In this document: in pieces, positions 1 to 8,195 of the stretch
Numbering within the stretch: position 1 is the stretch's first letter
How the letters are laid out: each line of letters opens with the position of its first letter
From: Clostridium sp. OF03-18AA
GTDB lineage: Bacteria > Bacillota > Clostridia > Lachnospirales > Lachnospiraceae
DNA: 64,000 nt
Direction of reading: 5' to 3'
Assembly: GCF_003478035.1 (NCBI RefSeq)
Contig: NZ_QUEP01000004.1
Span: 186,001 to 250,000 of the forward strand
The notes under the pieces: generated by a model
What the model was told of the DNA's origin: nothing
The model's input: the letters and a program-made list of their open reading frames with translations, nothing else
Database searches by the model: none
Made by a program: the position numbers and the translations under genes

Positions 1-1
1 C

Positions 2-862
2 CCGGCTTTTGAGGACCTTTTAAAGAGACTGCAGACCGATTACATCGATCTCGGCATGATCCACTACGTGGACTCTGAGGAAGAATGGGAGAAGATCCAG
101 CATTCTGACTACCTGGACTATGTGGTGGAATTAAAGGAAAAAGGCATCATCCGCCATATCGGAATGAGCTCCCACAACCCGAAGGTTGCGATGAAAGCGG
201 CGGAATCCGGCTATGTGGAGATGATCCTCTTCAGCATTAATCCGGCGTTTGACATGCTGCCGGCGAGTGAAAATATCGACACAATGTTCGCGGATGAGTT
301 TGATGCAGGGCTGAAAGGGACAGATCCGGACCGTGCAAAACTCTACAAGACATGTGAGGAGCACGATGTAGGGATCACGGTCATGAAAGGATTTGCGGGC
401 GGAAGACTCTTCGATGCGAAACGTTCCCCGTTCGGCGTCTGTCTGACTCCGGTGCAGTGTATTCACTATGCGCTCACAAGACCGGGTGTCTGTTCCATCA
501 TGTGCGGGTATGACACGAAGGAACAGGTGGATGCGGCAGCAGGATACGAGACGGCTTCTGAGGAAGAGAAAGACTATGCGTCCGTGCTTGCGAACGCGCC
601 GTTTCACTCCTACCGCGGGGAGTGCACCTACTGCGGACACTGCAAGCCGTGTGTCGCAAATCTGGACATTGCCATGATCAACAAATTTTATGATCTGGCG
701 ACCATGCAGCCGGAGGTCCCGGCGACGATCCAGTCCCACTATGAACTCCTGGACCATAAGGCATCTGAGTGCATCGGCTGTCATGCCTGCGAATCCCGCT
801 GTCCGTTCGGAGTTCCGATCGCGGAGCGGATGGAGAAGACTGCGAAGTTATTTGGGTGTTAA
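2..862 (+). CDS. Aldo/keto reductase with C-terminal 2x[4Fe-4S] ferredoxin domain (5' partial)
   Basis: The reading frame is open from base 2, so the N-terminus lies outside the window. The first visible residues (LLKRLQTDYIDLGMIHYVD) are typical of the TIM-barrel of aldo/keto reductases. The last ~90 residues form a ferredoxin-like module: CTYCGHCKPC near 205-215 of the visible part and CIGCHACESRCPFG near its end, enough cysteines for two [4Fe-4S] clusters. Members of this fused family are common in anaerobes and are thought to be NAD(P)H- or ferredoxin-linked oxidoreductases; substrate is not known. No terminator is seen before the next gene (105 bp away). Confidence 0.9.
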   Translation, partial: PAFEDLLKRLQTDYIDLGMIHYVDSEEEWEKIQHSDYLDYVVELKEKGIIRHIGMSSHNPKVAMKAAESGYVEMILFSINPAFDMLPASENIDTMFADEFDAGLKGTDPDRAKLYKTCEEHDVGITVMKGFAGGRLFDAKRSPFGVCLTPVQCIHYALTRPGVCSIMCGYDTKEQVDAAAGYETASEEEKDYASVLANAPFHSYRGECTYCGHCKPCVANLDIAMINKFYDLATMQPEVPATIQSHYELLDHKASECIGCHACESRCPFGVPIAERMEKTAKLFGC

Positions 863-967
863 GTGCTGACAAAACCTCTCAGGTAATTCCCTTGCGCGAA
901 CCGGGAATCGGATATATAATAAGCAGGTCCATTTCGGGCAAATACGAAAAGAGGGAAGAAAAAGCAT

Positions 968-1945
968 ATGTGGTTTTGGCTTGCACTGACAGCACTGTTG
1001 TGCTGGAGTGGCTCGGATCTGTTTTCAAAGATCGGTTGCCGCGGAAATGATAAGTACGCCCACTTAAAGATGGTTATTGCCGTCGGAATTGTGATGGGAG
1101 TACATGCACTTTATACGATCTTTGTAGGAGGTACGGTGGTAACATGGCATATCGCCATGGTGTATCTGCCGGTATCCCTGCTCTATATCTCGTCCATGAC
1201 GCTTGGTTACATCGGTCTGAGGTACATTGAGCTTTCGATCTCCTCACCGATCTGCAACTCCTCAGGCGCTCTCGTTGCGGTGCTCTGCTTCTTAACGGGT
1301 ACCCTGGACGATGCGATCGAGGGGAACATGCGTCTTGCGGTGATCGGAGCGGTGGCTCTCGTGTGCATCGGCGTGATCGGGCTTGGTATTGTTGAGTCGA
1401 GGGAAGATGATGAACTGCGCCGGGAGCGCCAGGCTGCGTCCAATTATAAGTATGCGAAGTCCTGGCTGGCGCTGTTTCTGCCGGTGGCGTACTGTCTGCT
1501 CGATGCGGCCGGTACCTTCGCGGACACCATGGTGCTCGACAAGCTCGCAGGAGAGGCGGAGGCGGCCGGAATGTTCGCAACGGCAGAGGAATGCTCTTCC
1601 TACGCTGCGTCCGCGGCAAACAGCGCCTACGAGCTGACATTCCTGTTTGCGGCTTTCTGCTGCATCATCTACGTCGGTTTCATTAAGAAACAGAAGTTCA
1701 CAGCTGCCCAGGAAGGTCCGAAATATCTCGGAGCTCTCTGCGAGACAGCCGGTCAGTTCGCGTATATCTTCGCACTCTCCGACACGGTCCACGCAGCGAT
1801 CTCCGCGCCGATCATCTCCGCATACTGCGTCGCGTCAGTCGTATGGAGCCGGATCTTCCTGAAAGAGAAGCTTTCCTGGAAACACTATGCGATGATCGCA
1901 CTGGTTGTGGTCGGGATCGTGATGCTCGGGGTGTTTGATATCTGA
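968..1945 (+). CDS. DMT-superfamily (EamA-like) permease
   Basis: A 325-residue integral membrane protein with about ten hydrophobic segments and an EamA-like organisation (two repeats of ~five helices). The chain starts with a tryptophan-rich helix and ends in GIVMLGVFDI. Charged residues concentrate in the middle loop around residues 140-155 (ESREDDELRRERQ), expected to be cytoplasmic. Drug/metabolite transporter family members export or import small metabolites; the substrate cannot be read from the sequence. ATG at 968 is preceded by GAGGGAAG. A terminator follows at 1967-2013. Confidence 0.8.
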   Translation: MWFWLALTALLCWSGSDLFSKIGCRGNDKYAHLKMVIAVGIVMGVHALYTIFVGGTVVTWHIAMVYLPVSLLYISSMTLGYIGLRYIELSISSPICNSSGALVAVLCFLTGTLDDAIEGNMRLAVIGAVALVCIGVIGLGIVESREDDELRRERQAASNYKYAKSWLALFLPVAYCLLDAAGTFADTMVLDKLAGEAEAAGMFATAEECSSYAASAANSAYELTFLFAAFCCIIYVGFIKKQKFTAAQEGPKYLGALCETAGQFAYIFALSDTVHAAISAPIISAYCVASVVWSRIFLKEKLSWKHYAMIALVVVGIVMLGVFDI

Positions 1946-1966
1946 TCGATGTGTATGTAAGAAAGA

Positions 1967-2013
1967 CTGCTGTTGGTGACAGATCATATGCTGCCATCGA
2001 CGGCAGTTTTTTT
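1967..2013 (+). terminator. Rho-independent terminator after the DMT permease
   Basis: Imperfect stem beginning ACTGC and closing with GACGGCAGT, followed by seven T. A compact inner alternative stem is CTGCC/GGCAG at 1991-2006. Confidence 0.7.
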
Positions 2014-2041
2014 CACCATTTTCGGTGAAACGTGGTAGAAT
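2013..2041 (+). promoter_or_regulatory. Candidate sigma-A promoter for the YbaK-like gene
   Basis: Extended -10 TGgTAGAAT (-10 at 2036-2041) with a weak -35 TTCACC at 2013-2018, spacer 17. The start would lie only ~25 nt before the ATG. Confidence 0.45.
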
Positions 2042-2071
2042 AGGGACAGCTTGCAAAGGAGGAAACACATC

Positions 2072-2545
2072 ATGTCATTAGAAAAAGCAAAAGCAAATCT
2101 TGATAAAAAAGGTTTTCTGGATCATGTGATCGAACTTGCAGATTCGACAGCAACGGTCGCAGAGGCGGCGGAGGCGCTTGGCGTAGAACCGGGAATGATC
2201 GCGAAGACGATGTCATTTTTACAGGGAGACGCGCCGGTCCTGATCCTGACGGAAGGAACCGCAAAGATTGATAACCATAAATACAAAGAAACCTTTCATG
2301 TGAAGGCGAAGATGATCCCGTTTGATGAAGTGGAAGAAAAGATCGGCCATGCGCCGGGCGGCGTGTGCCCGTTCGGGATCAATGACGGGATCGCGGTGTA
2401 TCTGGACGAGAGCTTAAAGCAGTTTACGACCGTTTACCCGGCAGCCGGAAACGACCACAGCGCGGTAAAACTCACGATCCCGGAGCTGGAGAAAGTCGCC
2501 GGTGCGAAAGGCTGGGTGGATGTATGTAAGGAGCCGGAAGAGTAG
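2072..2545 (+). CDS. YbaK/EbsC-family aminoacyl-tRNA deacylase
   Basis: 157 residues matching the YbaK/ProRS-INS fold: VEPGMIAKTMSFL, then VLILTEGTAKIDNHKYK, KMIPFDEVEEKIGHAPGGVCPFGI with the family's GH.pGGv.PfG signature, and a C-terminal DVCKEP. These proteins hydrolyse mischarged tRNAs (for example Cys-tRNAPro or Ala-tRNAPro) in the cytoplasm. The ATG at 2072 is chosen because AAAGGAGG lies at 2055-2062; an in-frame TTG at 2051 overlaps this ribosome binding site. Monocistronic. Confidence 0.88.
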   Translation: MSLEKAKANLDKKGFLDHVIELADSTATVAEAAEALGVEPGMIAKTMSFLQGDAPVLILTEGTAKIDNHKYKETFHVKAKMIPFDEVEEKIGHAPGGVCPFGINDGIAVYLDESLKQFTTVYPAAGNDHSAVKLTIPELEKVAGAKGWVDVCKEPEE

Positions 2546-2663
2546 GGAAAACGGATAGTCCGGAAATCTGTACATCATGTTCAGGAAATTCATTGGAAGG
2601 CGATGAAATGCAGTTTCGCAAAAAATTCACGGAAAAAGAATTTCGCGGAATGTCAGAAAAATA

Positions 2664-2717
2664 TAGAAAAAGAAAGAGTCATGTCATCCGACGAGAATGG
2701 CACGGCTCTTTCTTTTT
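2664..2717 (-). terminator. Terminator of the Na+ symporter gene
   Basis: Perfect 12-bp stem (AAAAAGAAAGAG / CTCTTTCTTTTT) five bases downstream of the symporter stop codon. The A-rich and T-rich arms make it usable in both directions, so it may also end the YbaK transcript. Confidence 0.85.
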
Positions 2718-2721
2718 ACGG

Positions 2722-4086
2722 TTACATCGAGATCCACCCAAACGCATTCGCCACGGAGCTCACAAGAATGATCGCGGCAAAGATCGGGCAGAGGTATTTG
2801 ATCATGAACTGGAAGATGGCTTTCCGCTTGAACGGGTGGCCGCCCTCGGTAACTTCGTTCTCGATCTTTTCCACACCGATGACTCTCGATACGAGCAGGC
2901 AGGTCGCGATCGCCGCGATCGGCATCATGACGGAGTTGGTCAGAAAATCAAAGAAATCAAGGAACTGCATTCCGATCACGGTAATGTCCGCCAGCGGACC
3001 ATATCCGAGGCAGGAGAGTGTTCCGAGAAAGATCATGACAACGGTCATAAAGACGGTCGCTTTTTTCCGGCTCCAGTGCAGCTCATCCTCGAAGGTGGAT
3101 ACGGCGCTCTCGGTCAGGGCGATGGAGCTTGTGACCGCCGCAAACAGGACGAGGAGAAAGAACAGGATCCCTGTGCCTGTTCCGAATCCCATGCCCGCAA
3201 ATACCTTCGGAAGTGTGATGAACATGAGGGAAGGTCCAGCCTGGAGAGTATCCGGGTCGCCGCCGGAGAAGGCAAAGACGGCCGGAATGATCATGAGTCC
3301 GGCCATGATCGCGATCGCAGTGTCAAAGATCTCAACATTTTTCGTCGAATCCTCGATCGAGGTGTCCTTTTTCATATAGGAGCCGAACGTGACGAGGATT
3401 CCCATCGCGATCGACAGGGAGTAGAACATCTGCCCCATCGCGGAGACGACGGTCATCCAGGAGAAGTTTTCGAGGTTTGGAACCAGGAAATATTTCACGC
3501 CTGCCATCGCGCCCGGTCTTGTCACGGAGTAGACCGCGATGATCACGGAGAGGATCACGAGGATCGGCATCATAAATTTTGAGACGCGCTCGATCCCGTT
3601 CCGGACACCCATGTAGATGATCACAACTGTGAACATGGTGAAGATCAGGAAGCAGATCTCCGCGGAAAATCCGTTGGAGATAAAGCCGGAGAAATAGTCG
3701 TCAGCCGCGAGTGCCTGTCCGTGTCCCAGAAGATACTCAAACAGGTATTTGATGACCCAGCCGCCGATCACGGAATAGTACGGCACGATCAGGATCGGGA
3801 TCACGGCGTTGATCCAGCCGCCGGCGGACAGGAGTTTTGACTTTCCAAAGGATTCGTAGGCTCCAACCGGGCTTTTTTTCGTCATGCGCCCTAAGGAGGT
3901 CTCCGCCATGATCATCGTGTAGCCGAAGGTCAGCGCCAGGATGATATAGATCAGTAAGAAGATTCCGCCTCCGTATTTCGCGGCGAGATACGGGAAACGC
4001 CAGATGTTTCCCAGTCCCACGGATGCGCCCGCCGCCGATAAGACGAAACCGAGTTTTCCGGAGAACGAACTGCGTTTATGATTCAT
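2722..4086 (-). CDS. Neurotransmitter:sodium symporter (NSS/SNF) family transporter
   Basis: 454 residues, about eleven to twelve membrane helices with the LeuT fold. Helix 1 carries the family signature GASVGLGNIWRFPY near residues 20-33, and an unwound helix 6 region is recognisable (MFYSLSIAMGI). Such bacterial proteins import amino acids or amines with Na+. ATG at 4086 is preceded on the minus strand by GAGGAGAC; the frame is open 27 codons further upstream but without a good start. It is monocistronic with its own promoter, an operator-like palindrome in the leader and a strong terminator. Confidence 0.92.
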   Translation of the reverse strand: MNHKRSSFSGKLGFVLSAAGASVGLGNIWRFPYLAAKYGGGIFLLIYIILALTFGYTMIMAETSLGRMTKKSPVGAYESFGKSKLLSAGGWINAVIPILIVPYYSVIGGWVIKYLFEYLLGHGQALAADDYFSGFISNGFSAEICFLIFTMFTVVIIYMGVRNGIERVSKFMMPILVILSVIIAVYSVTRPGAMAGVKYFLVPNLENFSWMTVVSAMGQMFYSLSIAMGILVTFGSYMKKDTSIEDSTKNVEIFDTAIAIMAGLMIIPAVFAFSGGDPDTLQAGPSLMFITLPKVFAGMGFGTGTGILFFLLVLFAAVTSSIALTESAVSTFEDELHWSRKKATVFMTVVMIFLGTLSCLGYGPLADITVIGMQFLDFFDFLTNSVMMPIAAIATCLLVSRVIGVEKIENEVTEGGHPFKRKAIFQFMIKYLCPIFAAIILVSSVANAFGWISM

Positions 4087-4110
4087 AATATAGTCTCCTC
4101 GTGTTTTTTT

Positions 4111-4126
4111 CACAAATACATTTGTG
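4111..4126. promoter_or_regulatory. Perfect palindrome in the symporter leader (operator candidate)
   Basis: CACAAAT-ac-ATTTGTG, a perfect 7-bp inverted repeat with a 2-bp centre, placed between the predicted start point (~4131) and the ribosome binding site of the symporter. Placement suits a repressor operator; the protein is unknown. Confidence 0.5.
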
Positions 4127-4138
4127 CGTGTAAGAGAC

Positions 4139-4167
4139 AGTCTATCATAGAACATGCGAAAAAGCAA
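4139..4167 (-). promoter_or_regulatory. Sigma-A promoter of the Na+ symporter gene
   Basis: Read on the minus strand: TTGCTT (4167-4162), 17-bp spacer, TAGACT (4144-4139) with an upstream TGA (extended -10). Confidence 0.65.
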
Positions 4168-4199
4168 TTTGATCTGCGGGAGACGGTGAAAATGGAATA

Positions 4200-4498
4200 G
4201 AGAGGCCGCCTGTCATAGTTTCAGCACATGGAATGACAGCGGATGTGGCAAATATCAGAGGAAGGTCGGGATAACAAATTTTGGAATCTGGAATGAAAAA
4301 ATTCCGTGAAACAGAACATGTATAAAAAGAGGAACATCCGGAGAATTCTATAATTTGATGGCGAAATTGATAATTTTGCGCTATAATACACTCATACCTA
4401 CCGGAAAATAGGATTTAACAAAACTCAGCGGTATTCGTGACTGGAGAAAAATGAGAGATTGTCAGAGTACGGGAGCATAGATACAGAGAGGTGAAATT
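4200..4498. other. Intergenic leader of the sufCB pair
   Basis: About 300 bp without a gene. It holds two TATAAT hexamers (4349-4354 and 4382-4387) without convincing -35 boxes and, just after the second, an imperfect inverted repeat CCTAccggaaaaTAGG (4397-4412) that could be a regulator site. No riboswitch was recognised. Confidence 0.4.
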
Positions 4499-5233
4499 GT
4501 GTTAAAAGCAGAAAATTTAGTCCTCCATGTGGAGGATAACGGGACGAAAAAATGTCTCCTGGATCATATTTCTTTCCAGGTGGACGATGGAGAAATGCTG
4601 GTGATCACGGGACCGAACGGCGGCGGTAAGTCTACGCTGGCGAAGGTCCTGATCGGGATCGAGAAGGCGGAGAGCGGAAAGATCTTTTTAAACGGGGAGG
4701 ATATCACGGATTACGATATCAACCACCGTGCGAATGCCGGGATCGGCTACGCGTTCCAGCAGCCGCCGAGATTTAAGGGAATGACGGTGCAGAGACTTCT
4801 CGCACTGGCAGCAGGAAGAGAAATGTCAGACGTCGAGTGCTGTAAGTTATTATCGGATGTCGGACTCTGCGCGGAGGAATATTTAAACCGCCAGATCGAT
4901 GGAACGCTCTCCGGCGGCGAGATGAAACGGATCGAGATCGCGACAGTTCTTGCGAAGGAACATACCTTATGTATTTTTGATGAGCCGGAAGCCGGGATCG
5001 ACCTCTGGAGCTTTTCCATGCTGATCCATAAATTCGAGGAGATCCACAAAGAGAAAAAACAGAGTCTGATCGTGATCTCCCACCAGGAGAAGATCATCAG
5101 CATGGCGGACCGGATCATGGTGATCGATGATGGAAAGATCAAGGCGGAAGGTCTCAGAGAAGATGTCCTTCCGTGCCTGAACGGTCTCGATAAATGTCAT
5201 ACATGTGCAGGAAAAGCGGGGGTGAGAGCGTAA
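4499..5233 (+). CDS. sufC: SufC-like ABC ATPase for Fe-S cluster assembly
   Basis: 244 residues. Walker A GPNGGGKST at about 38-46, Q-loop AFQQPPR, signature LSGGEMKRIE near 137, Walker B LCIFDEPEAGID and a switch His in VISHQEK. The EMKR signature and PEAGID are those of SufC rather than of transport ATPases. SufC forms the cytosolic SufBC(D) scaffold that builds Fe-S clusters. The start is GTG at 4499 with GAGAGG upstream. Its stop overlaps the sufB start (TAATG), so the two are translationally coupled. Confidence 0.92.
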   Translation: MLKAENLVLHVEDNGTKKCLLDHISFQVDDGEMLVITGPNGGGKSTLAKVLIGIEKAESGKIFLNGEDITDYDINHRANAGIGYAFQQPPRFKGMTVQRLLALAAGREMSDVECCKLLSDVGLCAEEYLNRQIDGTLSGGEMKRIEIATVLAKEHTLCIFDEPEAGIDLWSFSMLIHKFEEIHKEKKQSLIVISHQEKIISMADRIMVIDDGKIKAEGLREDVLPCLNGLDKCHTCAGKAGVRA

Positions 5234-6159
5234 TGGTAGAGCTGGATCATGTAGTAGAAGAAGTATTGAAAGTCATCAATGACAATGGATTTTCCCAGAA
5301 AGGCGCTTTCAACCTGCGTCAGAACGGAACTTCCATCTGCCACGGGGACAGTGAGCACATCAAGATCAAAAAGAAGACGGACAAGCCGGGGATCGATATC
5401 TATATCGACGGCGAGACAAAGGGCGAGAAGGTCTATATTCCGGTCGTTGTCAGCGTTTCCGGCATGACGGATCTTGTATATAATGATTTTTACATCGCAG
5501 ATGGCGCGGACGTGACGATCGTTGCGGGATGCGGGATCCACAACAGCGGCTGCAATGAGAGCCGTCATGACGGGATCCATACCTTCCATGTCGGAAAGAA
5601 CGCGAATGTCTGTTATCAGGAAAAGCATTACGGAGAGGGAAACGGAACCGGCGGTCGTGTGCTGAATCCGGTGACGAATATCTATGTGGGAGAAAACTCC
5701 GTATTTACGCTGGATACGGCGCAGATCAAGGGCGTTGACTCTACGGTCCGCGAGACGCTTGTCGAGATGGAGAAAAACTCCAGACTGTATGTGACTGAAC
5801 GCCTGATGACCGAGGGAGAGCAGACGGCGGAGTCCAACATCGAGGTCCGCTTAAACGGGGAGGAGAGCTCCGCACAGATCATCTCCAGATCCGTCGGAAA
5901 GGGAAATTCCGTCCAGACGTTCCACCCGAAGGCGGTCGGCAACAACAAGTGCCAGGCGCATATCCAGTGTGACTCGATCATCATGGACCATGCGGAGATC
6001 GGCTCGATCCCGGAGATCCGCGCGCGTGATCTCAACGCGGCAATCATCCATGAGGCGGCGATCGGAAGGATCAACGATGAGCAGTTATTAAAGCTCCGGA
6101 CTCTGGGACTTACCGAGGAAGAAGCGGAGAACGTGATCATCGAGAATTTCCTGAATTAA
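5233..6159 (+). CDS. sufB: SufB/SufD-family Fe-S scaffold protein
   Basis: 308 residues, shorter than SufB of the full SUF system (~470). The right-handed beta-helix core is visible with GMTDLVYNDFYIADGADVTIVAGCGIH and the C-terminal QCDSIIMDHAEI...NAAIIHEAAIGRI block, which holds the Cys and His/Glu positions used for cluster assembly in SufB. Only sufC and this gene are present: no sufD, sufS or sufU follows. That matches the SUF-like minimal system (SmsCB type) known in archaea and some anaerobic bacteria. A bidirectional-looking terminator follows at 6221-6261. Confidence 0.88.
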   Translation: MVELDHVVEEVLKVINDNGFSQKGAFNLRQNGTSICHGDSEHIKIKKKTDKPGIDIYIDGETKGEKVYIPVVVSVSGMTDLVYNDFYIADGADVTIVAGCGIHNSGCNESRHDGIHTFHVGKNANVCYQEKHYGEGNGTGGRVLNPVTNIYVGENSVFTLDTAQIKGVDSTVRETLVEMEKNSRLYVTERLMTEGEQTAESNIEVRLNGEESSAQIISRSVGKGNSVQTFHPKAVGNNKCQAHIQCDSIIMDHAEIGSIPEIRARDLNAAIIHEAAIGRINDEQLLKLRTLGLTEEEAENVIIENFLN

Positions 6160-6220
6160 ACGGGAAGCTGAAGACGGGAATTTTATATAGAAAGATTTCG
6201 CACAAATCCAGATTGATAAA

Positions 6221-6261
6221 AAACAGGTCCGCAGGTGAAGATCACCGGTGCGGACCTGTTT
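6221..6261 (+). terminator. Terminator of sufCB
   Basis: Stem AACAGGTCCGCA / TGCGGACCTGTT with an inner GGTGA/TCACC extension, followed by TTTGATTT. Repeat R1 copy A starts three bases later. Confidence 0.88.
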
Positions 6262-6263
6262 GA

Positions 6264-6334
6264 TTTACGCGAACAACGAGCCAAAGTCTGCGCTTGTGCG
6301 AGAACTTGGCGACTGTCGCGATAATAAGGGAAAT
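6264..6334 (+). repeat. Dispersed repeat R1, copy A (3'-truncated)
   Basis: Starts TTTACGCGAACAACGAGCC and runs through CTTGGCGACTGTCGCGATAA to AAGGGAAA, then stops matching; the other full copies continue for ~25 bp more. It lies directly after the sufCB terminator, on the same strand. Confidence 0.85.
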
Positions 6335-6344
6335 ATTGGTTTTT

Positions 6345-7202
6345 TTAGAAGTACGTCCGTCTCTTCGGCGTATTCCAGCTTCCGACAACGCGCTTTACGT
6401 TGGAGATCGTGACAAACGCGTTAGGATCTTTTGACTGGACATAGTCCATAAACTGACCATATTCCTTCTTTGTGAGGATCGCCAGGATCTCGCTCTTCTG
6501 GGCATCGCTGTAGCCGCCGGTGGCCGTGTAGACAGTGATGCCGCGCTGGAGATTCTCGATCACATAGCGGCGGAATTCATCGTTGTGTTCGGAGATCACG
6601 CACACCCGGATCTTTCCGGTGAACTCATCGATAAAGTAGTCCAGCACGAGACCGCTGAAGTAGGTCGCCAGAGCACCGATGATCACGGTCTGAAGATCGT
6701 AGGCGAAATAGGAGCTCGCGACCGTCACCATGCCGGCGATGATGATCGCCTGTCCGAGATCCAGATGGAGATATTTGTTCATGATCTTCGCGATAATATC
6801 GAGACCGCCGGATGCCGCGTTGGCGTTGAAGAGGATCGCCTGTCCGAAACAGATCACAACGATCATGCCGACTACGTCCAGGGCGATGTTCCCCGTCGGA
6901 GATCCCGGATCCGGGAAGGCGGTTTCAAATACGAAGAGAAGTACCGGGAGCAGGATGGAGATGAAGATGATCTTTGTCCCGAAGGTCTTATCGATAAAGA
7001 GAAACGCCAGGATGATGCAGATGATGTTTAAGATCAGCGTCATGACGGAGAGCGACAGCGGAATGAAATTTACGAGGACCACCGCGAGTCCGGTGATGCT
7101 TCCGCTGACAATGTGGTTCGGATTCATGAAAAAATAGACTCCCACGGCGATGATGAAAGTACCGAAGAAGATCGTGGAGAAATATTTTAGTTTTTCGAAC
7201 AT
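6345..7202 (-). CDS. YitT family membrane protein (YitT + DUF2179 domains)
   Basis: 285 residues. The first ~200 form five or six membrane helices with GLAVVLVNF and NANAASGGLDIIAKIM, diagnostic for the YitT family; the last ~90 residues (CVISEHNDEFRRYVIENLQRGITVYTATGGYS) are the soluble DUF2179 domain. Function is not established. ATG at 7202 is preceded on the minus strand by AAAGGACG; a TTG 14 codons upstream has no ribosome binding site. Confidence 0.9.
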   Translation of the reverse strand: MFEKLKYFSTIFFGTFIIAVGVYFFMNPNHIVSGSITGLAVVLVNFIPLSLSVMTLILNIICIILAFLFIDKTFGTKIIFISILLPVLLFVFETAFPDPGSPTGNIALDVVGMIVVICFGQAILFNANAASGGLDIIAKIMNKYLHLDLGQAIIIAGMVTVASSYFAYDLQTVIIGALATYFSGLVLDYFIDEFTGKIRVCVISEHNDEFRRYVIENLQRGITVYTATGGYSDAQKSEILAILTKKEYGQFMDYVQSKDPNAFVTISNVKRVVGSWNTPKRRTYF

Positions 7203-7270
7203 ACTGTACGTCCTTTTTCTGTCAGATTTTTGCAGAGTTTCCAAAAACAGGAGACACTGTCTGCGTGTAA

Positions 7271-7299
7271 ATCATAGAGAAAAAAGAGCGGATTGTCAA
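7271..7299 (-). promoter_or_regulatory. Sigma-A promoter of the YitT-family gene
   Basis: Minus strand TTGACA (7299-7294 region), 17-bp spacer, TATGAT (7276-7271). Near-consensus in both boxes. Confidence 0.8.
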
Positions 7300-7350
7300 A
7301 CAGGCGCTTTGCAGTGTGAGCGCTTGTATGCGGCAAAGTGCGGGATCATC

Positions 7351-8118
7351 CTATTTCAGTTTCCCGTACTCCTCATCAGAAACGGTCTCACACCATTCGT
7401 TGGAGTTCTCTTCGCCCGGAACTTCGATGGCGAGATGGGAGAACCAGGAATCCGGAGCGGCACCGTGCCAGTGTTTGACTTCCGCCGGAATATTGATGCA
7501 GTCGCCCGGCTTCATCTCGATGGCTTCTTTGCCTTCCTCCTGATAGTAGCCGCGTCCGGCCACGCATACAAGGATCTGTCCGCCGCCGCTCTTTGCGTGG
7601 TGGATATGCCAGTTGTTGCGGCAGCCGGGTTCGAAGGTCATATTGAACACACCGACCTGTTTGGTGGATACCGGTGCGAGATAGCTCTGACCGACGAAGT
7701 ATTTTGCGAAGGCGTCATTCGGGGCGCCGATCGGGAAGATCATGGACTTTGCATGGGCTCTCATGGCCTCGTCCTTGTAAGGAAGATCGCCTTCATTCAT
7801 CTGCCATACTTCTTTTGCAAGGTTGAAGACGGCCCAGCCCTTCGGCCAGCCGACGTAGAATGCCACATGGGTGATGATCGCAGCGATCTCTTTCTGGGTG
7901 ACGCCGTGTGCTTTTGCATTCTTTAAGTGGAACACGAGGGAAGAATCCGTGATCCCGGAGGACATGAGTGCCACAACGGTGATGATACTTCTAGTCTTTA
8001 CATCGATGTCCTGGTTGTTCCAGTTTTCTCCGAAGAGGACATCGTCATTAAAATGCGCGAACTGGGGAGCAAATTCGCCCAGCGCGTTTCTTCCTGCTGT
8101 CTGTACAATTTTTGCCAT
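7351..8118 (-). CDS. Carboxymuconolactone decarboxylase / cupin fusion protein
   Basis: 255 residues. Residues ~1-115 are an AhpD/CMD-like helical domain (ALMSSGITDSSLVFHLKNAKAHGVTQKEIAAIITHVAFYVG region), but with no CxxC pair, so AhpD-type peroxidase activity is doubtful. Residues ~145-245 are a cupin with the metal ligands in NNWHIHHAKSGGGQILVC and the GDCINIPAEVKHWHG motif. Such fusions are frequent beside flavodoxins and aldo/keto reductases in gut Firmicutes; substrate unknown. ATG at 8118 follows GGAG. It lies downstream of the flavodoxin in the same direction. Confidence 0.88.
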   Translation of the reverse strand: MAKIVQTAGRNALGEFAPQFAHFNDDVLFGENWNNQDIDVKTRSIITVVALMSSGITDSSLVFHLKNAKAHGVTQKEIAAIITHVAFYVGWPKGWAVFNLAKEVWQMNEGDLPYKDEAMRAHAKSMIFPIGAPNDAFAKYFVGQSYLAPVSTKQVGVFNMTFEPGCRNNWHIHHAKSGGGQILVCVAGRGYYQEEGKEAIEMKPGDCINIPAEVKHWHGAAPDSWFSHLAIEVPGEENSNEWCETVSDEEYGKLK

Positions 8119-8143
8119 GTTTTTTCTCCATTTCCAGATCGAC

Positions 8144-8180
8144 TGCAGGCTGCATGATCCTGGATCATGTCAGTCTGCAG
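8144..8180. other. Stem-loop between flavodoxin and CMD/cupin genes
   Basis: Arms CTGCAGgCTGcATGATCC and GGATCATgtCAGtCTGCAG separated by one base. No T-run follows on either strand, so it is more likely an mRNA processing or stability hairpin than a terminator. Confidence 0.5.
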
Positions 8181-8195
8181 CCGGTTTCTGCTTTA

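Noticed and set aside
2593..3582. 329-residue plus-strand ORF
   Set aside because: Antisense to the Na+ symporter gene; composition is His/Arg/Asp-rich and nothing like a folded family.
5194..5233. Longer start for sufB overlapping sufC
   Set aside because: The extra residues read the sufC frame's 3' end. The ATG at 5233 overlaps the sufC stop and matches the family start.
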